DNA of 64,000 nucleotides from positions 949,001 to 1,013,000 of the forward strand of contig NZ_CP086380.1 in NCBI RefSeq assembly GCF_020889625.1. Direction: 5' to 3'. A model generated the notes under the pieces. That model worked only from the letters and a program-made list of their open reading frames with translations, was not told where the DNA came from and made no database searches. Below, piece by piece: positions 60,617-64,000 of this stretch (its first letter is position 1; each line of letters opens with the position of its first letter). A program made the position numbers and the translations under genes. This stretch comes from Deinococcus radiophilus. Its GTDB lineage: Bacteria; Deinococcota; Deinococci; Deinococcales; Deinococcaceae.

Positions 60617-61642
60617 ATGGACACACCCACCTTTCTCCGCCCCAGACCCCTGACTTCCGGCTCACGGGTGGCCGCGCTGAGCCTCAGCTCCGGCTTCGTG
60701 ACCGAGGTGCCGCACCGCTACGCCGCCGGGGTGCGCCAGGCCGCCGAGTCGCTGGGCTGGGACATCGTGCCCGCGCCGAACGCCTTTCGGGGGCCGGACT
60801 ACCTGTACGCCAACCCCCAGGCCCGCGCCGACGACCTGCACTGGGCGCTAACCAACCCTGAGATAGACGGGATGGTCAGCATCATCGGTGGGGACGATTC
60901 CATCCGGCTGCTGCCATACCTGGACCTGGCGCTGATCCGGGCGCATCCCAAGGTGTTTCTGGGCTACTCCGACGCCACTGTGACGCTGACCCAGTTTCTG
61001 CGGGCGGGCGTGATGGCCTATCACGGCCCCGCCGTGCTGACCGACCTGGCCGAGAACGGCGGCATTCACCCTTATGTCGCCCAGAGTTTGCGGCAGGCGT
61101 TCGGGGGGCAAGCCTATGACCTCTCCCCCTCCCCGGAGTGGACCGAGGCCGGGCAGGACTGGGAGGACGAGGCCGCCCAGAGCGTGCGCCGCGAGTTTCA
61201 GCCGGGGGACGGCTGGACCTGGCTGCAAGCGGGGCAGGCGGAAGGGCACCTGCTGGGCGGCTGCATAGAGATTCTGGACATGCTGAGCGGCACCCCGGGC
61301 GAGCTGCCACTCCGACTATGGCGCGGCGCGGTGATGGCGCTGGAAACCAGCAACGACGTGCCTAAGCCCGCGCAAGTAGGTTACTGGCTACGGAACTGGG
61401 CCGCCAAGGGCGTCTTGCAGCAGCTGAGCGGCCTGCTGCTGGCCCGCCCCCGCGACTACACGCCTGAAATGGTAGAAGACCTGTACAGCTGGGTACGCCG
61501 GGCCCTGAAAGAAGCGGACCGTGAAGACCTGCCGGTGGTGGCGAACGTGGACTTTGGGCACACCTCGCCGCAGCTCACGCTACCCCTGGGGGCGCGGGTG
61601 CGGCTGGACAGCGCTGCGGGGCGGGTGACGATCTGGCCGTAA
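60617..61642 (+). CDS. S66 family peptidase (LD-carboxypeptidase/MccF-like)
   Basis: A 341-residue S66 serine peptidase. The Ser nucleophile is Ser118 in LGYSDATV; MALETSND carries the Glu and VDFGHTSPQL the His. GGDDSIRLLPYLD is an S66 signature. LD-carboxypeptidases recycle murein tetrapeptides; the MccF branch cleaves peptide-nucleotide antibiotics such as microcin C. The ETSN segment and longer N-terminus resemble MccF slightly more. ATG 60617 has TAGTCT (60606-60611) 5 nt upstream, leaderless. Confidence 0.83.
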   Translation: MDTPTFLRPRPLTSGSRVAALSLSSGFVTEVPHRYAAGVRQAAESLGWDIVPAPNAFRGPDYLYANPQARADDLHWALTNPEIDGMVSIIGGDDSIRLLPYLDLALIRAHPKVFLGYSDATVTLTQFLRAGVMAYHGPAVLTDLAENGGIHPYVAQSLRQAFGGQAYDLSPSPEWTEAGQDWEDEAAQSVRREFQPGDGWTWLQAGQAEGHLLGGCIEILDMLSGTPGELPLRLWRGAVMALETSNDVPKPAQVGYWLRNWAAKGVLQQLSGLLLARPRDYTPEMVEDLYSWVRRALKEADREDLPVVANVDFGHTSPQLTLPLGARVRLDSAAGRVTIWP

Positions 61643-61646
61643 GGGG

Positions 61647-62249
61647 TCAGCGCTCGGCCCGCCCCCGCCACCAGCGCCATCCCAGCAGCATGCCCAGCGC
61701 CAGCCCGTACAGCAGCGGTTCCGCCTTGTCGCCCTTGACGCCCCAGTAAAAGTGCAGCGCCCCCAGCGCCGCCGCCGGGTAGACCAGCTGGTGCAGCCGG
61801 GTCCAGCGATCAAAGCCCAGCCGCCGCACACTGGCTGGGGTGCTGGTCAGCGCGAGTGGCACCAGCAACGCCAGTGCCAGCGCGCCTACCGTGATGAATG
61901 GCCGCTCAGCGATGTCGGCGGGGAGGCCCGCAAGGCCGCCCTGGTCCAGTAAGTAGACCAACAGGTGCGCCAGCGCGTACCCGAAGGCCAGTAGCCCCAG
62001 CTCACGCCGAATACGGGCCGGCCAGGTCCAGCCGGTCCAGCGCCGCAGTGGGGTACACAGCAGGGTTAGGATCAGCAGTAGCAGCGCCAGCAACCCGGTT
62101 TGCAGCAGCAGGCTTTCCAGCGGATTGGCCCCCAGTCCGCCGCGCCCAGCGTCCAGCGCCATGATGAACAGCGGCAGCGCCCCACCCAGCCACACCGCCG
62201 GCTTCAGCCAGGGCAGCAGCCCGGTGCGTGGGCGGGGCACCGCCGACAC
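61647..62249 (-). CDS. msrQ: Methionine sulfoxide reductase heme-binding membrane subunit MsrQ
   Basis: A 200-residue membrane protein with about six helices, of the YedZ/MsrQ ferric-reductase-like family. His residues in helices (for example YALAHLLVYLL and LHQLVYPAAALGALHFYW) are likely heme ligands. It passes quinone electrons to MsrP. GTG start 62249 shares one base with the MsrP stop (TAGTG). Adjacent to msrP as in most bacteria. Confidence 0.88.
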   Translation of the reverse strand: MSAVPRPRTGLLPWLKPAVWLGGALPLFIMALDAGRGGLGANPLESLLLQTGLLALLLLILTLLCTPLRRWTGWTWPARIRRELGLLAFGYALAHLLVYLLDQGGLAGLPADIAERPFITVGALALALLVPLALTSTPASVRRLGFDRWTRLHQLVYPAAALGALHFYWGVKGDKAEPLLYGLALGMLLGWRWWRGRAER

Positions 62250-63208
62250 TAGTAGTCCCTCCGCAGGCCCTGCCCGGAGTACAGTCCGGCGACCTCATCC
62301 GCGTACCCGTTGAACATCAACGTCTCGCGGCGCTCGGCCAGCAGGCCCCCGGTGCCGTCCAGGCGCCGCTCGGTGGCCTGGGACCAGCGTGGGTGGCTCA
62401 CTTGCGGGTTCACGTTGGCATAAAAGCCGTACTCCTGCGGCGCGGCCACGCTCCAGGTGGTGGCCGGCTGCTCACGGGTCAGGGTGATCTGGGTGATGCT
62501 CTTGGCCGACTTAAAACCGTACTTCCACGGCACCACCAGCCGCAGCGGGGCGCCGTTCTGAGCGGGTAAAGTCTCGCCATGTAGTCCGGTGGCCAGGAGG
62601 GTCAGTGGATGCAGCGCCTCATCCAGCCGCAGACCCTCCACATAGGGCCAGTCCAGCGTGCGGCTGCGCTGGCCCGGCAGGGCGTCCGGTGCCATGACAC
62701 TCGTAAACTGCACATACTTGGCCTGCGAAGTGTAGCCCACGCGGCGCAGTACGTCGCCCAGCGCCAGCCCCTGCCAGGGCAGGACCATGCTCCAGGCTTC
62801 CACGCAGCGCAGGCGGTAAATGCGCTCTTGCACGTCGCTCCAGCCCAGCAGATCGGCCAGATCATAAGTACCGGGCCGCTCCACCTCGCCGCTGAAAGTT
62901 ATGGTCCAGGGTTCGCTTTGGGCCATGTAGTCCCGGAGCAAGGCAGCATTCTGGGCTGGATCGCCCTTGCCCCAGCCCAGTTCATAGAAGTTGTTGTAAC
63001 TGGTCGCCAGTGCGAACGGCGTCACCAAGTCGCCCAGCTCATCGGTCTGACGTGCAACCTGATCGGCAGCCACACGCTCAGGGCTGCGGCCAGCCTCTTC
63101 CCCAGCCGGGGCCTGACGGCGGGTCAACAGGGTCAGACCACTGCCGAACGCCGCCGCTGTGCCGATCAACTGCGCCCCGTATTTCAGAAAGTCGCGCCGG
63201 GTGGTCAT
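62249..63208 (-). CDS. msrP: Periplasmic methionine sulfoxide reductase MsrP (molybdoenzyme)
   Basis: A 319-residue sulfite-oxidase-family molybdoenzyme that repairs oxidised methionine in envelope proteins. Tat signal [10 protein letters not shown] at the N-terminus; the Mo-ligand Cys135 is in [28 protein letters not shown] is also conserved. Preferred start ATG 63208, fixed by the twin-arginine and AATACT (63215-63220) 6 nt upstream, although the frame is open to 63328. Divergent from a MarR regulator. Confidence 0.93.
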   Translation of the reverse strand: MTTRRDFLKYGAQLIGTAAAFGSGLTLLTRRQAPAGEEAGRSPERVAADQVARQTDELGDLVTPFALATSYNNFYELGWGKGDPAQNAALLRDYMAQSEPWTITFSGEVERPGTYDLADLLGWSDVQERIYRLRCVEAWSMVLPWQGLALGDVLRRVGYTSQAKYVQFTSVMAPDALPGQRSRTLDWPYVEGLRLDEALHPLTLLATGLHGETLPAQNGAPLRLVVPWKYGFKSAKSITQITLTREQPATTWSVAAPQEYGFYANVNPQVSHPRWSQATERRLDGTGGLLAERRETLMFNGYADEVAGLYSGQGLRRDY

Positions 63209-63304
63209 GGCCGCAGTATTCCTCAGGAGGGCAGCGCAGGTAGAGGCCAGCCGCACGATTCGCCCCGGCATCCTGAGCGCTATTACAAACATCGTCCTAT
63301 TTAG

Positions 63305-63317
63305 TTGCATAATGCAA
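63305..63317. promoter_or_regulatory. Palindrome over the MarR gene promoter
   Basis: TTGCAT-A-ATGCAA, a perfect 13-bp palindrome, covers the -10 box CATAAT (63308-63313) of the MarR gene. It is a likely autoregulatory site, 85 bp from the divergent msrP -10 box. Confidence 0.6.
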
Positions 63318-63320
63318 TCA

Positions 63321-63806
63321 ATGAACACTCTCAGTCCACCGATGCTGTTTCTGATGGGCCTGTGGGATGTCTGGCAGAGTTTGACCCGCGAGGGTGAGCA
63401 ACTGCTGCGTGAACACGGACTGGATCTGCGCAGTTTTATTGTCCTGTGCTACGTGGGCGCAGGGACGGCTCAGCCCACCGCTCTTGCCAGCGCACTGGGA
63501 GTGGCGCGTTATGACATCAGCCGCACCCTTAAGCGCCTGGAAGAAGCTGGCCTGCTAGAGCGCTTCAGCGACCCGGGCGATGCCCGCCGATCACACCTCA
63601 CGCTCAGCTCAGCTGGCGTCACCTGTCAGGCCAAAGCCGAAGCGGCACTGCTGGGCCTGGTGCAGTCACGACTGGACCGCCTACAAGACACCCCTGGAAT
63701 GCCGGACAGCCGCAGCCTGGGCCAGGCGCTGATGTTCGTGGCTGGCTCAGACACCCGCGCCAGTCCTGACGCTGCCCTTCCTCCCTCTCTCCTCCACTCC
63801 CACTGA
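63321..63806 (+). CDS. MarR family transcriptional regulator
   Basis: A 161-residue MarR-type winged helix with [43 protein letters not shown]: recognition helix, D-x-R-x2 wing and following strand all in place. ATG 63321 is chosen over 63312 because CATAAT is 7 nt upstream of the former. No Cys in the OhrR position, so a thiol peroxide sensor is unlikely. Followed by another gene 45 bp downstream, and possibly controlling it or msrPQ. Confidence 0.85.
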   Translation: MNTLSPPMLFLMGLWDVWQSLTREGEQLLREHGLDLRSFIVLCYVGAGTAQPTALASALGVARYDISRTLKRLEEAGLLERFSDPGDARRSHLTLSSAGVTCQAKAEAALLGLVQSRLDRLQDTPGMPDSRSLGQALMFVAGSDTRASPDAALPPSLLHSH

Positions 63807-63851
63807 CCCGTCCAAATCGCTGCCGTCTCGCCCCTAACAGGAGAACACCAC

Positions 63852-64000
63852 ATGACCCAATCCCCCGCTTCCGGTTGCCCTTTTCATGGCTCTGACCGCT
63901 CCACTGCGTCATTGACCCGCCGTGCGAGCCTGCCTCCCGCCGAAGATCAGGCGGTCCAGCAAACCTCAGATGGCGTGTATCACATCGCCTCCTTCGAGCT
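63852..64000 (+). CDS. N-terminus of a truncated gene, possibly cytochrome P450
   Basis: An open frame from ATG 63852 with a good ribosome binding site (CAGGAGAA) runs to the window end, about 49 residues. It begins MTQSPASGCPFHGSD; a CPFH-type N-terminus and VYHIASFEL are compatible with bacterial cytochrome P450s, but too little is present to be sure. Likely in one operon with the MarR gene. Confidence 0.5.
   Translation, partial: MTQSPASGCPFHGSDRSTASLTRRASLPPAEDQAVQQTSDGVYHIASFE

Overview
The window is GC-rich, gene-dense bacterial chromosome that reads as Deinococcus (Deinococcota). The evidence is the gene set (RadA, RecQ, fused isobutyryl-CoA mutase, PRC-barrel/DUF2382 stress proteins, split MnmC, MsrPQ, tandem DUF402) and above all the promoters. 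More than 20 start codons sit only 5-9 nt downstream of a -10 box of the form TAnnnT or a close variant (often TAGACT, TATACT, TATGCT), with no Shine-Dalgarno sequence. That is the layout of leaderless mRNAs, which are abundant in Deinococcus. I see no phage, transposase, CRISPR array or secretion cluster; this is ordinary chromosome with small accessory insertions.

Layout. 1-3.7 kb: a two-META-domain secreted protein (cut by the window edge), an MFS transporter, tRNA-Ser(GGA) and an M48 metalloprotease. 3.7-6.8 kb (minus): operon of an M20 dipeptidase, purN and two tandem DUF402 proteins. 6.9-8.6 kb: PadR regulator divergent from an exported alpha/beta hydrolase, with a perfect palindrome between them. 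8.8-11 kb: NYN nuclease, queA and a 2H phosphodiesterase in a tight operon. 11-18 kb: nitroreductase and old yellow enzyme (divergent), SgrR-like regulator and MFS exporter (divergent), an rRNA methyltransferase and a ZIP transporter. 18-25 kb: amidase, DUF2087-radA, an MliC-like lysozyme inhibitor, proC and a Clp ATPase.

25-34 kb: hydrolases, FAH protein, class III aminotransferase, a second PadR with a membrane-protein partner, a haloacetate-dehalogenase-like hydrolase and recQ. 33-38 kb: a SorC-family regulator divergent from glpF-glpK-glpD, with a candidate operator over the glpF promoter, forming a glycerol uptake and oxidation unit. 38-51 kb (all minus): lipoprotein, icmF, lysS, GreA-like factor, acyl-CoA dehydrogenase, methyltransferase, mraY, mnmC2-mnmD and two DUF2382 stress proteins. 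52-58 kb: Nudix hydrolase, then a TPP riboswitch ahead of thiB-thiP, an orphan interrupted gene, and thiQ-thiN with their own leaderless promoter. 58-64 kb: DUF2243-ctaG, a membrane-anchored protein, DUF2726, an S66 peptidase, msrPQ divergent from a MarR regulator with a palindrome on its -10 box, and the start of a truncated gene.

The most unusual signal is at three leadered genes (the Clp ATPase, mraY and the gene at 59376). Each appears to start transcription on a tiny leaderless ORF whose stop codon overlaps the start of the real gene, suggesting leaderless initiation followed by translational re-initiation or attenuation. Also worth attention are the interrupted orphan gene inside the thiamine operon, the NYN-QueA-2H RNA operon, a dispersed noncoding repeat, and several enzymes missing expected catalytic residues. 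All calls are from reading the sequence; no database search was possible.
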